Origin: JANMAT01 sp031359995
Lineage (GTDB): Bacteria; Actinomycetota; Acidimicrobiia; Acidimicrobiales; Ilumatobacteraceae
NCBI GenBank assembly: GCA_031359995.1
Contig: JANMAT010000138.1
Location: 1 to 25,210 of the forward strand
Length of the DNA stretch: 25,210 bases
Direction: 5' to 3'
Made by a program: the position numbers and the translations under genes. This document shows positions 1-7,296 of this stretch, in pieces. The notes below the pieces were generated by a model. It was given only the letters and a program-made list of their open reading frames with translations, was not told the DNA's origin and searched no databases. Every line of letters starts with the position of its first letter. Within the stretch, counting starts at the first letter, position 1.

Positions 1-1
1 G

Positions 2-277
2 GGCACCCGCACGCTCGAGCTGGTGACGCCCACGCTGTCGCCGGAGGCCCAGCACGTGCTGCACGACGTCACCGAGCGACTGGTGCGTCCGACCGACCTC
101 GTGGTGCAGCACCGCGACGGTCGCTTCCTGGTGCTGCTCGACGCGGCCGAGGACGAGGCCGTGGCGTCGTTCGAGCGTCGGGTCAACGACCACCTCACGG
201 TGGCCCTGATGGCCGCCGGACAGCCGGCCACGAACGTGACCGTCCGCCCGGTCGACACCCTGGTCGAGGCAGGCTGA
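2..277 (+). CDS. C-terminal fragment, GGDEF-like (degenerate) protein
   Basis: The reading frame is open from base 2 and ends at TGA 275-277, so the gene begins outside the window and only about 91 residues are visible. The pattern 'RPTDLVVQHRDGRFLVLLDA' followed by an alternating helix and a final 'VTVRPVD' strand resembles the second half of a GGDEF diguanylate cyclase fold, where the family has 'R.sDlvaRlGGDEFavlL'. Here the GGDEF signature is replaced by HRDGR, so if it belongs to this fold it is probably catalytically inactive or a sensor-like relic. I infer this from pattern similarity only, and the upstream part would be needed to name it. An 80-base gap separates it from hisI. Confidence 0.4.
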   Translation, partial: GTRTLELVTPTLSPEAQHVLHDVTERLVRPTDLVVQHRDGRFLVLLDAAEDEAVASFERRVNDHLTVALMAAGQPATNVTVRPVDTLVEAG

Positions 278-343
278 ACCCGGTCGGGACGGTCGGCAGG
301 GACGCCCCCGATTCCGACCCCCTACGGGGAGGCCCCCGGCCCG

Positions 344-349
344 TAGCAT
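344..349 (+). promoter_or_regulatory. -10-like element TAGCAT before hisI
   Basis: TAGCAT ends 8 nt before the hisI ATG at 358, and no Shine-Dalgarno sequence lies in between. This fits the actinobacterial TANNNT -10 consensus with transcription starting at or near the start codon (leaderless mRNA). No clear -35 hexamer is visible. Confidence 0.45.
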
Positions 350-357
350 GGGGCTCC

Positions 358-723
358 ATGTCCCCCGGCCTCCGCATCGACGCGACCCCCGAGCAGCTCG
401 CCGCCGTCATCTACGACGCCGCCGGCCTGGTGCCCGCCATCGTGCAGGCCCACGACACGCGCCAGATCCTGATGATGGCGTGGATGAACGCCGAGACGCT
501 GCGCCTCACCATGCAGGAGGGGCGCACCGTGTTCTGGTCGCGCAGCCGTCAGGAGGTGTGGCGCAAGGGCGACACGTCGGGTGAGGTGCAGTTCCTGCGC
601 GAGGCCTACTACGACTGCGACGCCGACTGCCTGCTGTTCGTCGTCGAGCAGCACGGCAGCGGGGCGTGCCACACGGGTGCCTACTCGTGCTTCTTTCGCG
701 CCTTCGGCCCCGGTCCGTCGTGA
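358..723 (+). CDS. hisI: Phosphoribosyl-AMP cyclohydrolase HisI
   Basis: This 121-residue protein is the monofunctional HisI, which opens the adenine ring of phosphoribosyl-AMP in the third step of histidine synthesis. The family blocks are all present: 'MMAWMNAETL', 'FWSRSRQEVWRKGDTSG', the acidic/cysteine metal site 'DCDADCLLFVVEQHG' and the closing 'ACHTGAYSCFFR', which supplies further zinc-binding Cys and His. There is no HisE (pyrophosphohydrolase) extension. The ATG at 358 gives the usual family length and sits just after a TAGCAT element. Its TGA overlaps the trpE GTG by four bases (GTGA), so the two genes are probably translationally coupled. A hisI-trpE junction is common in actinomycetes. 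Confidence 0.95.
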   Translation: MSPGLRIDATPEQLAAVIYDAAGLVPAIVQAHDTRQILMMAWMNAETLRLTMQEGRTVFWSRSRQEVWRKGDTSGEVQFLREAYYDCDADCLLFVVEQHGSGACHTGAYSCFFRAFGPGPS

Positions 724-2237
724 GCGAGCTCGCCATCCGGCCCAGCCGGGAGGAGTTCCACCGCCTGGCCGCCGACCACACGGTGGTGCCCGTGTGGACC
801 GAGCAGGTGGCCGACCTGGAGACCCCGGTGGCCGCCTACGCCAAGCTCGTCGGTGACGGCCAGGGCTTCCTGCTCGAGTCGGTCGAGCACGGCGAGCGCT
901 GGAGCCGCTTCAGCTTCGTCGGGCGTGACCCGCAGGCCACGCTCGTGCTGAGAAACGGGCGCATCACCGTGGACGGTGGGGTGCCGGCGTCGGTGCCACG
1001 CGACCAGGGCATGCTGGCCGCGCTCGACGCGCTGCTGGCGGTGTACCGGGCGCCCGTGCTGCCCGACCTGCCACCGCTGCAGAGCGGTGTCGTCGGCTTC
1101 CTCGGCTACGACATCGTGCGCGAGGTCGAGCGGCTGCCCGACGTGCCCGCCGACCAGCTCGGCCTGCCCGACGCGGTCATGTCGGTCATCGGTTCGCTCG
1201 TGGCGTTCGACCACTGGCGTCAGCGGGCCTACGCCATCGAGAGCGTGCCCGTGCTCGGCCTGGCCGGCGCCGCGCTCGACGCCGCCTACGACAACGCGGC
1301 GCGGCGGGCCTTGGCCACCGCGGCCGAGCTCGGCCAGCCGCTCACGTACTCACCCGTGGTGCCGCCGTCGCCCGACGACGAGCTGCCCACGGTACGCTCC
1401 AGCATGGCGGGCGGGCAGTACCAGCGGGCCGTGCAGGTCGCCAAGGACCACATCGTGGCGGGCGACATCTTCCAGGTCGTGCTGGCCCAGCGGTTCGACC
1501 TCGATCTCGGCGCCGACCCCTTCGACTTCTACCGCGTGCTGCGCCAGGTGAACCCCAGCCCGTACATGTACTTCCTGCGCCACCCCGAGGTCACCATCGC
1601 CGGCTCCTCGCCCGAACCGATGGTCCGCGTGAACGGCCCCAAGGTCATCTCGCGACCCATCGCCGGCACGCGGCGTCGGGGCCGCACCGAAGAGGACGAC
1701 CGCCGCATGGCCGGCGAGCTGCGCGAGGACCCCAAGGAAGTGGCCGAGCACATCATGCTGGTCGACCTGGCCCGCAACGACGTCGGCCGCATCGCCGAGT
1801 TCGGCTCCGTGCACGTGGACGAGCTGATGACGCTCGAGCGCTACAGCCACGTGATGCACCTCACCAGCGAGGTGTCGGGCACCCTGCTGCCGGGCAAGTC
1901 GCCCATCGACGTGCTGAGGGCGACGCTGCCCGCCGGCACGCTCTCGGGCGCCCCGAAGGTGCGGGCCATGGAGATCATCGACGACCTCGAGCCGTCCAAG
2001 CGGGGCCCGTACGGCGGCGTGGTCGGCTACGTCGACTTCTCCGGGAACCTCGACACCGCCATCACCATCCGCACCCTCGTGGCCGGCCCTCGCGGGGCGT
2101 CCGTGCAGGCCGGAGCGGGCGTGGTGGCCGACAGCGACCCGGCGCTGGAAGACCTGGAGTGCCACAACAAGGCCAAGGCGCTGCTGTCGGCCGTGGCCGC
2201 GGCTCGCCGCATGACCGCCTCACGCAAGGAGGGCTGA
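720..2237 (+). CDS. trpE: Anthranilate synthase component I
   Basis: This 505-residue TrpE makes anthranilate from chorismate, with ammonia from a TrpG partner that is not in the window. The N-terminal domain has the tryptophan-sensing block 'LLES' at residues 51-54, so feedback inhibition is probably intact. The catalytic chorismate-binding domain shows 'SPEPMVRV', 'RPIAGTRRRG', 'HIMLVDLARNDVGR', 'PAGTLSGAPKVRAMEII' and 'QAGAGVVADSDP'. I chose GTG at 720 because it overlaps the hisI stop as GTGA and the family homology begins there; the frame stays open further upstream, inside hisI, but has no family similarity. The last codons contain the AAGGAGG ribosome-binding site of the next gene. Confidence 0.95.
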   Translation: MSELAIRPSREEFHRLAADHTVVPVWTEQVADLETPVAAYAKLVGDGQGFLLESVEHGERWSRFSFVGRDPQATLVLRNGRITVDGGVPASVPRDQGMLAALDALLAVYRAPVLPDLPPLQSGVVGFLGYDIVREVERLPDVPADQLGLPDAVMSVIGSLVAFDHWRQRAYAIESVPVLGLAGAALDAAYDNAARRALATAAELGQPLTYSPVVPPSPDDELPTVRSSMAGGQYQRAVQVAKDHIVAGDIFQVVLAQRFDLDLGADPFDFYRVLRQVNPSPYMYFLRHPEVTIAGSSPEPMVRVNGPKVISRPIAGTRRRGRTEEDDRRMAGELREDPKEVAEHIMLVDLARNDVGRIAEFGSVHVDELMTLERYSHVMHLTSEVSGTLLPGKSPIDVLRATLPAGTLSGAPKVRAMEIIDDLEPSKRGPYGGVVGYVDFSGNLDTAITIRTLVAGPRGASVQAGAGVVADSDPALEDLECHNKAKALLSAVAAARRMTASRKEG

Positions 2238-2240
2238 ACG

Positions 2241-2876
2241 ATGGCCGATGTCGTCACCGTCGATGGACCCGATGCCGCCACCTACCTGCAGGGCCAGATC
2301 ACCCAGGACGTCACCACGCTGGCCGTAGGCGACGTGGCGTGGACGTTCGTGCTCGAACCCACCGGCCGGGTGGTCGTGCTGGCGCGCCTGCAGCGCGCCG
2401 CGCCCGACCGCTTCCAGTTCGTGGTCGACGACGGCTACGGCGAGGCGCTGCTGGCCCGACTGAACCGCTTCAAGCTGCGGGTGAAGGCCGACCTGGCGTT
2501 GGCCACCAGCGTGGCCGACGATGCCCCCACGGCGGCGGATCGCATCGCCCGCACGTGGCCGGCCATGGGGCACGAGATCATCCCCGGCGACACCATCCCG
2601 GCCGAGACGGGCATCACCGGTGCCGCGGTCAGTTTCACCAAGGGCTGCTACACGGGCCAGGAGCTGGTGGAGCGCATGGACGCCCGCCAGGCGACCCCGC
2701 CCCGGCGGCTGGTGCGGGTCCACGCACCTGCCCCGTTGGCCGAGGGTCGCGAGCTCACGCTGGCCGGCAAGGTCGTAGGCGTGGTGACCACCAGCGCCGG
2801 CACGGACGCGCTGGCCTACGTTCACCGCACGGTCGACGCCGGCTCCACCCTCGACGCCGACATCGCCGTCGCCTGA
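2241..2876 (+). CDS. ygfZ: Short YgfZ/CAF17-family folate-binding protein
   Basis: This 211-residue protein belongs to the YgfZ/GcvT-like family, which binds tetrahydrofolate and helps maintain iron-sulfur enzymes. The N-terminal 'VDGPDAATYLQGQITQDV' and the family signature 'KGCYTGQE' (Cys at residue 136) are clear. It is much shorter than E. coli YgfZ (about 326 residues): the region between the N-terminal lobe and the signature is compressed, so it looks like a minimal form rather than a broken gene. The start is fixed by AAGGAGG at 2226-2232, 8 nt before ATG, lying inside the last trpE codons. It is probably co-transcribed with hisI-trpE. I see no direct biochemical link to tryptophan synthesis. 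Confidence 0.85.
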   Translation: MADVVTVDGPDAATYLQGQITQDVTTLAVGDVAWTFVLEPTGRVVVLARLQRAAPDRFQFVVDDGYGEALLARLNRFKLRVKADLALATSVADDAPTAADRIARTWPAMGHEIIPGDTIPAETGITGAAVSFTKGCYTGQELVERMDARQATPPRRLVRVHAPAPLAEGRELTLAGKVVGVVTTSAGTDALAYVHRTVDAGSTLDADIAVA

Positions 2877-2895
2877 CGCGTGCTGATGACCTGAC

Positions 2896-2910
2896 GCACC
2901 GGTTCGGTGC
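2896..2910. terminator. Possible bidirectional terminator hairpin
   Basis: GCACCG-GTT-CGGTGC forms a 6-bp stem with a 3-nt loop in the 41-base gap between the convergent ends of ygfZ (2876) and the histidine kinase (2918). There is no T tract, so this is a weak call resting on position and symmetry. Confidence 0.35.
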
Positions 2911-2917
2911 CACCGGG

Positions 2918-4294
2918 TCATCCGGTCGCCAGGGGGAGGCGGACCACCATGCGGGCACCGCCGGTGGGGGCCTCCTCGGCGCTCACCGTGCCACCCATGG
3001 TCGTGACCAGTTCGTGCACGATGGCCAGGCCGAGGCCCGAGCCGATCTCCCTGCGGCGCGGTTCGCGCCGGGTCACGTAGAGACGCTCGAAGACGTGGGG
3101 CCGGTCGGCCGCCGCGATGCCGGGGCCGTCGTCGTCGACCCACACCATCGCGGTGCCGCCGGCGGCCTGGGTGCCCACCTGCACGCTGGACAACGCGTAC
3201 TTCATGGCGTTCTCGACCAGGTTCGCCAGCACCTGGGCCATGCGGTCGCGGTCGACCAGCACGCCCACGGGGGCCGGCGAGTGGGCGCTGAGGCGCACCC
3301 CGGCGATGGCGGCATCGGGCGCCGCGCCCTCGAGCGCTTCGACCGCCAGGGCGGACAGGTCGGCGCCCGCCGGCTGGAACGAGAAGCCGTTGGCCTGGAG
3401 CTTGGCCAGGTCGAGCAGGTCGCGCACGAGGCGCTCCAGCCGCCGTGACTCCGACAGGATCACCCCGGCGGCCCACTTCGGGTCGCTCGTGGCGCCGTCG
3501 GTGATGGCCTCGGCGTAGCCGCGGATCGACGTGAGCGGCGTGCGCAGGTCGTGGGACACCGACAGCAGGAACGACTGCTCGAGCCCCTTCGACCGCTCCA
3601 GTGCCTCGGCCATGCCGTTGATCGTGCGGATGAGGTCGGACAGCTCGTCGGTGGCCGTCGGGGGTGGTTCGGGCAGGCGGGTGGACAGGTCGCCGGCGGC
3701 GATCAGCCGGGCCGCCACGTCGGCCTCACGCAGGGGCTTGGTCAGCCGTCGGCCGAGGCTCACGGCCACGGCCGCGCTGATGAGGCAGACGGCCACTGCG
3801 ATGAGGAGGAAGAAGCGCAGCACCCGGTTGTCGTTGGTGATCTTGCGCGTGGCGACCACGGCGTAGCGGGTCTCGGTCGCGCCGAGGCGAGCGTTGGGTA
3901 CCGAGGCCAACGTGGCGGCGAAGACCATGCGCCCCCGCCGCGACGACACGGTCGCGCCGGCCAGCACCGCGGGGCCGCGCAGCTGGACCGCGGTGACGCC
4001 GGCGGGGAGCGGGTCGAGTGGGCGTCCGGTGGCGCTCAAGCGCACGAGGTCGACGTCGTCGACGTCGAGGAGCTTGGTGTACAGCTCGCGGATCGACTTG
4101 GCGAGGGCGGGCCGGCCGGCGGTGATCGTCGCGCTCTCGACCACGACCGGGGCGAGCTGCTGGACCTTGGCCCGCAGGTCGCGTTCGGCCGTGGCCCGGG
4201 CCCGCAAGGTGGCGATGCCCAGGGTGCCCAGCCCGGCCAGCAGCAGGGCGGCGACGGTGGTGCCGAGGATGGCGAGGACGAGGCGGCGGGTCAT
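2918..4294 (-). CDS. Two-component sensor histidine kinase (HAMP, HisKA, HATPase)
   Basis: This 458-residue membrane histidine kinase autophosphorylates on a histidine and passes the phosphate to the response regulator encoded just upstream. From the N-terminus it has a first membrane helix (about residues 4-28), an extracytoplasmic sensor of about 130 residues without a domain I recognise, and a second helix ('FFLLIAVAVCLISAAVAV'). These are followed by a HAMP linker, the HisKA block 'SVSHDLRTPLTSIRGY' with phospho-His at residue 248, and an ATPase domain with N box 'NLVENAMKYA', 'DDDGPGI' and 'GSGLGLAIVHEL'. The ATG at 4294 lies one base past the regulator's stop codon, so the two are co-expressed. 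The stimulus cannot be read from the sequence. Confidence 0.92.
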   Translation of the reverse strand: MTRRLVLAILGTTVAALLLAGLGTLGIATLRARATAERDLRAKVQQLAPVVVESATITAGRPALAKSIRELYTKLLDVDDVDLVRLSATGRPLDPLPAGVTAVQLRGPAVLAGATVSSRRGRMVFAATLASVPNARLGATETRYAVVATRKITNDNRVLRFFLLIAVAVCLISAAVAVSLGRRLTKPLREADVAARLIAAGDLSTRLPEPPPTATDELSDLIRTINGMAEALERSKGLEQSFLLSVSHDLRTPLTSIRGYAEAITDGATSDPKWAAGVILSESRRLERLVRDLLDLAKLQANGFSFQPAGADLSALAVEALEGAAPDAAIAGVRLSAHSPAPVGVLVDRDRMAQVLANLVENAMKYALSSVQVGTQAAGGTAMVWVDDDGPGIAAADRPHVFERLYVTRREPRRREIGSGLGLAIVHELVTTMGGTVSAEEAPTGGARMVVRLPLATG

Positions 4295-4295
4295 G

Positions 4296-4991
4296 TCAGC
4301 CCAGCCGGTAGCCGACGCCCCACACGGTCGCCAACGGCAGCTCGTCGCCCAGCTTCTTGCGCAGCTGGCGCACGTGCACGTCGACGGTGCGGTCGTCACC
4401 GATCCAGTCGAGCCCCCACACCCCGTCCAGGAGCTGCTGGCGCGACAGGGCCAGGCCCTGGTTGCGGGCCAGGTGGGCGAGCAGGTCGAACTCCCTCGTC
4501 GCCAGCGCCACGGTCACGCCCTTGGCGGTGACCTCGCGGCGGGCGGTGTCGAGCTCGATGCCGGCGCCGAGCTCGAACGCGGTGGCCTCGCGGGGCAGGG
4601 CGGCGATCTCGTTGCGGCGCAGGATCGCCCGCACCCGTGCCACCACCTCGCGCGGGGAGAACGGCTTGGTGACGTAGTCGTCGGCCCCGAGCTCCAGGCC
4701 GAGCACGCGGTCGATCTCGCCGTCGCGCGCCGTCAGGAACAGCACGGGCACGTGGCTCGTGGCTCGGATGCGCCGGCACACCTCGAAGCCGTCGATGCCG
4801 GGCAGGCCCACGTCGAGCACCACGAGCTGCACCGACTGCTGGCCGAGCTGGGCCAGCCCGCGCTCGCCGTCGGGGGCGAGCAGCACGCGGTAGCCCGCCT
4901 CGCGCAGGTAGAGGTTGAGCAGGTCGGCGATGCTCGGGTCGTCCTCCACGACGAGCACGCTGGTCTCGGGGCCGGGGGACACGCTCGTCAT
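4296..4991 (-). CDS. OmpR/PhoB-family response regulator
   Basis: This 231-residue regulator has an N-terminal receiver domain and a C-terminal winged-helix DNA-binding domain. The receiver shows the acidic pair 'VEDD', phospho-acceptor Asp60 in 'VVLDVGLPG', the switch Thr in 'FLTARDG' and the Lys of 'YVTKPFSP'. The effector domain ends with the typical 'DVHVRQLRKKLGD' recognition helix and 'VWGVGYRLG' wing. I chose ATG at 4991 because the receiver fold begins shortly after it and a TACCGT element ends 8 nt before it on the minus strand. The frame stays open much further upstream (to about 5276), but that part runs across the divergent trpC promoter and start and has no similarity. Its partner is the adjacent kinase. 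Confidence 0.93.
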   Translation of the reverse strand: MTSVSPGPETSVLVVEDDPSIADLLNLYLREAGYRVLLAPDGERGLAQLGQQSVQLVVLDVGLPGIDGFEVCRRIRATSHVPVLFLTARDGEIDRVLGLELGADDYVTKPFSPREVVARVRAILRRNEIAALPREATAFELGAGIELDTARREVTAKGVTVALATREFDLLAHLARNQGLALSRQQLLDGVWGLDWIGDDRTVDVHVRQLRKKLGDELPLATVWGVGYRLG

Positions 4992-4999
4992 CGTGGCAG

Positions 5000-5005
5000 A
5001 CGGTA
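5000..5005 (-). promoter_or_regulatory. -10-like element TACCGT before the response regulator
   Basis: On the minus strand TACCGT ends 8 nt before the regulator's ATG at 4991, without a Shine-Dalgarno sequence. It belongs to the same TA(G/C)CGT set seen before other genes here and suggests a leaderless transcript. Confidence 0.45.
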
Positions 5006-5113
5006 GGGCGCGATCGGCGGCCCCGGTGGTGGAGCGGCGGGCTGCGGGCACCGTGGCATCGCAGCAGGAAGGTGTGGTGGAAGTGTGAGCTGCCGGCCCG
5101 GAGCGGGGTCCGC

Positions 5114-5119
5114 TACCGT
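5114..5119 (+). promoter_or_regulatory. -10-like element TACCGT before trpC
   Basis: TACCGT ends 10 nt before the trpC ATG at 5130. No ribosome-binding site is visible between them, and no good -35 is seen. The 138-base gap 4992-5129 therefore holds two divergent promoters, for the regulator and for trpC. Confidence 0.45.
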
Positions 5120-5129
5120 GCGACCCGGC

Positions 5130-5912
5130 ATGGCGACCTACCTCGACAAGATCCTGGCGGCCCATCGCACCGCCGCCGCCGCCGACCGCCGACCGCTGGG
5201 CGAGCTCGTGGAGGCGGCGGTGGCCATGCCGGCCGGGCGCGGGTTCCGGGCCGCCCTCGTGCGGGGCGCGGCTCACGGCCTGGCGGTGATCAGCGAGATC
5301 AAGCGCCGCTCGCCGTCGAAGGGCGATCTGAACGTCGGGCTCGACCCCGACCGGCTGGCCGCCACCTACGAGGTCGCGGGGGCATCGTGCCTGTCAGTGC
5401 TCACCGACGAGGCGTTCTTCGGCGGCAGCGTCACCGACCTGCAGGCCGCCCGCAACGCCACCGCCCTGCCGGTGATCCGCAAGGACTTCACCGTCAGCGA
5501 GCGCGACGTGTGCGACGCCCGCATCATGGGTGCCGACTGCCTGCTGCTCATCGCCGCCGCACTGGCGCCCACCGAGCTGGTGTCGTTCCACCGCTTGGCG
5601 CGTGATCTCGGCCTCGACGTGCTGGTCGAGATCCACGACGAGGTCGAGCTCGAGGTGGCCATGGCCGCCGGCGCCTCGTTGGTGGGGGTGAACCAGCGTG
5701 ACCTGGTGACGTTCCAGGTCGACCACGAGCGGGCCGTGCGCATGGCGTCGCGGATCCCCGACGGCGTGGTGAAGGTGGCCGAGTCGGGCGTGCGCGGCCC
5801 CGACGACGCCCGCTCGCTGCGCGAGGCCGGCTACCACGCCATCCTGGTGGGCGAGACGCTGGTGACGGCGCCCGATCCCGCAGCCACGCTGCGCTCGCTG
5901 CGCACCGCCTGA
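5130..5912 (+). CDS. trpC: Indole-3-glycerol phosphate synthase
   Basis: This 260-residue TIM-barrel enzyme closes the indole ring, converting carboxyphenylamino-deoxyribulose phosphate to indole-3-glycerol phosphate. The catalytic block 'ISEIKRRSPSKG' supplies the conserved Glu and Lys. Others are 'LTDEAFFGGS', 'PVIRKDFTV' (second catalytic Lys), 'ADCLLLIAA', 'VEIHDEVELE', 'GVNQRDL' and 'VAESGVRGPDD' at the phosphate-binding end. It is a monofunctional TrpC with no TrpF fusion. ATG at 5130 begins 'MATYLDKIL', typical of actinobacterial TrpC; an open frame upstream from 5085 would add 15 residues across the -10-like element and is less likely. trpB2 follows 70 bases downstream. Confidence 0.96.
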   Translation: MATYLDKILAAHRTAAAADRRPLGELVEAAVAMPAGRGFRAALVRGAAHGLAVISEIKRRSPSKGDLNVGLDPDRLAATYEVAGASCLSVLTDEAFFGGSVTDLQAARNATALPVIRKDFTVSERDVCDARIMGADCLLLIAAALAPTELVSFHRLARDLGLDVLVEIHDEVELEVAMAAGASLVGVNQRDLVTFQVDHERAVRMASRIPDGVVKVAESGVRGPDDARSLREAGYHAILVGETLVTAPDPAATLRSLRTA

Positions 5913-5943
5913 GCGGTGGCGGCGGCGGGCCTGCGGCACGCCC

Positions 5944-5949
5944 TATCGT
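5944..5949 (+). promoter_or_regulatory. -10-like element TATCGT upstream of trpB2
   Basis: TATCGT lies 33 nt before the ATG at 5983, and AGGGGG at 5971-5976 gives a ribosome-binding site with a 6-nt spacer. Unlike the other such elements in this window, a transcript from here would carry a short leader. It could let trpB2 be expressed separately from trpC. Confidence 0.35.
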
Positions 5950-5982
5950 GGCGGGCGCGCCATCCGATCGAGGGGGATCTCC

Positions 5983-7233
5983 ATGCGCTTCAACCTGCCG
6001 TCCGACAAGATGCCGACCGCGTGGTACAACGCGTTGCCCAAGCTGCCCGAGCCGCTGCAACCGCCGCTTCACCCCGGCACCCGTGAGCCGGTCGGCCCCG
6101 ACGACCTGGCGCCACTGTTCCCGATGGCGCTGATCATGCAGGAGATGTCGGGCGAGGCCTACATCGACATCCCCGGTGAGGTGCTCGACGTGTACCGCCT
6201 GTGGCGGCCCACACCGCTCGTGCGGGCCCTGCGCCTGGAGAAGGAACTGGGCACGCCGGCGCGCATCTACTACAAGGACGAGTCGGGTTCGCCGGCCGGT
6301 TCGCACAAGCCGAACACCGCGGTGCCCCAGGCGTACTACAACGCCAAGGAGGGCATCGCCCGGCTCGCCACCGAGACCGGTGCCGGCCAGTGGGGCACCG
6401 CGCTCGCCTTCGCGTGCGCCCAGTACGGCATCGAGTGCAAGGTGTACATGGTGCGCAACAGCTTCGAGACCTAGCCGTACCGGCGCATCATGATGGAGAC
6501 CTGGGGCGCCGAGTGCGTGCCGTCCCCGGTGGCCGATCCGTCGTCGCCCGGCTCGCTCGGCATGGCCATCTCCGACGCCGTGGCCGACGCCGTGGGCCGC
6601 ACCGATTCGCACTACGCGCTCGGCTCGGTGCTGAACCACGTGCTGCTGCACCAGACGGTGATCGGGCTGGAGGCCAAAGAGCAGCTCGCCCTGGCCGGTG
6701 AGGTGCGTCCGGACGTGGTGATCGCCCCGTGCGGTGGCGGCTCGAACCTGGGCGGTCTCGCGCTGCCGTTCCTCGAGGACGCCGCGGTGCGCCTGGTGGC
6801 CGTGGAGCCGTCGTCGTGCCCCACGCTCACCCAGGGTCGCTACGAGTACGACTTCGGCGACACCGCAGGCATGACCCCGCTGCTGCCCATGTACACGCTC
6901 GGCGCCGACTTCATGCCGCCCACCATCCATGCCGGCGGTCTGCGCTACCACGGTGACTCGCCCATCATCTCGCTGCTCGTGAAGACCGGCCGGATGGAGG
7001 CGGTGGCCTACCCGCAGTCGAAGACCTTCGAGGCGGCCAAGCTGTTCGCCCGCGTCGAGGGTCGCCTGGCTGCCCCCGAGGCGGGCCACGGCATCCGCGC
7101 CGCCATCGACGAGGCGCTGGCGTGCAAGGAGACGGGCGAGGAGAAGGTGATCCTGTTCAACTACTGCGGCCACGGCTTCCTCGACCTCGCCGCGTACGAC
7201 GACTTCAACCACCAGCGACTGGTCGACGTCTGA
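5983..7233 (+). pseudogene. trpB: TrpB2-type tryptophan synthase beta, interrupted by in-frame TAG
   Basis: The reading frame encodes a PLP enzyme of the TrpB2 class, which condenses indole with serine to form tryptophan. It is 163 residues long, then has TAG at 6472-6474, then continues in the same frame to TGA at 7231-7233 (416 codons in all), with homology unbroken across the stop. Visible features are the N-terminal extension typical of TrpB2, the PLP lysine K109 in 'PAGSHKPNTAVPQAYYN', the phosphate-binding loop 'PCGGGSNLGG' and the C-terminal 'FNYCGHGFLDLAAYDDF'. The residues after the stop are 'PYRRIMMETWGAE'; family members as I recall them have Lys before PYR, so one A-to-T change (AAG to TAG) explains the stop. 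It may be a true nonsense mutation, a sequencing error or a read-through site. Restart at the ATG at 6490 would give a protein lacking K109, presumably inactive. No trpA or second trpB lies in the window. Confidence 0.85.
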
Positions 7234-7240
7234 CCCGACC

Positions 7241-7265
7241 CTCGTGACCGGCCGACGGTCACGAG
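7241..7265. terminator. Perfect 9-bp inverted repeat after trpB2
   Basis: CTCGTGACC (7241-7249) and GGTCACGAG (7257-7265) are exact inverse complements around a 7-nt loop. The repeat starts 8 bases past the trpB2 stop and ends 18 bases before the -10-like element of the next gene. It could be a T-tract-less terminator, or an operator over the promoter of the ABC transporter genes. Confidence 0.5.
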
Positions 7266-7282
7266 AGGTTCACGCCGTGCGC

Positions 7283-7288
7283 TAGACA
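7283..7288 (+). promoter_or_regulatory. -10-like element TAGACA before the ABC lipoprotein gene
   Basis: TAGACA ends 8 nt before the ATG at 7297, and no Shine-Dalgarno sequence is present. The match to TANNNT is weaker because the last base is A, but position and context repeat those of hisI and the response regulator. Confidence 0.35.
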
Positions 7289-7296
7289 AGCGGCCC

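Noticed and set aside
666..719. Earlier start of trpE inside hisI
   Set aside because: The extension has no similarity to TrpE, while GTG at 720 forms a GTGA overlap and matches the family N-terminus.
4992..5276. N-terminal extension of the response regulator
   Set aside because: It would cross the divergent trpC promoter and start, has low-complexity Arg/Gly content, and the receiver fold begins after ATG 4991.
6472..6474. Pyrrolysine at the trpB2 TAG
   Set aside because: Tempting because the replaced residue is lysine, but no pyl genes or insertion context are visible and a single-base change or error is simpler.
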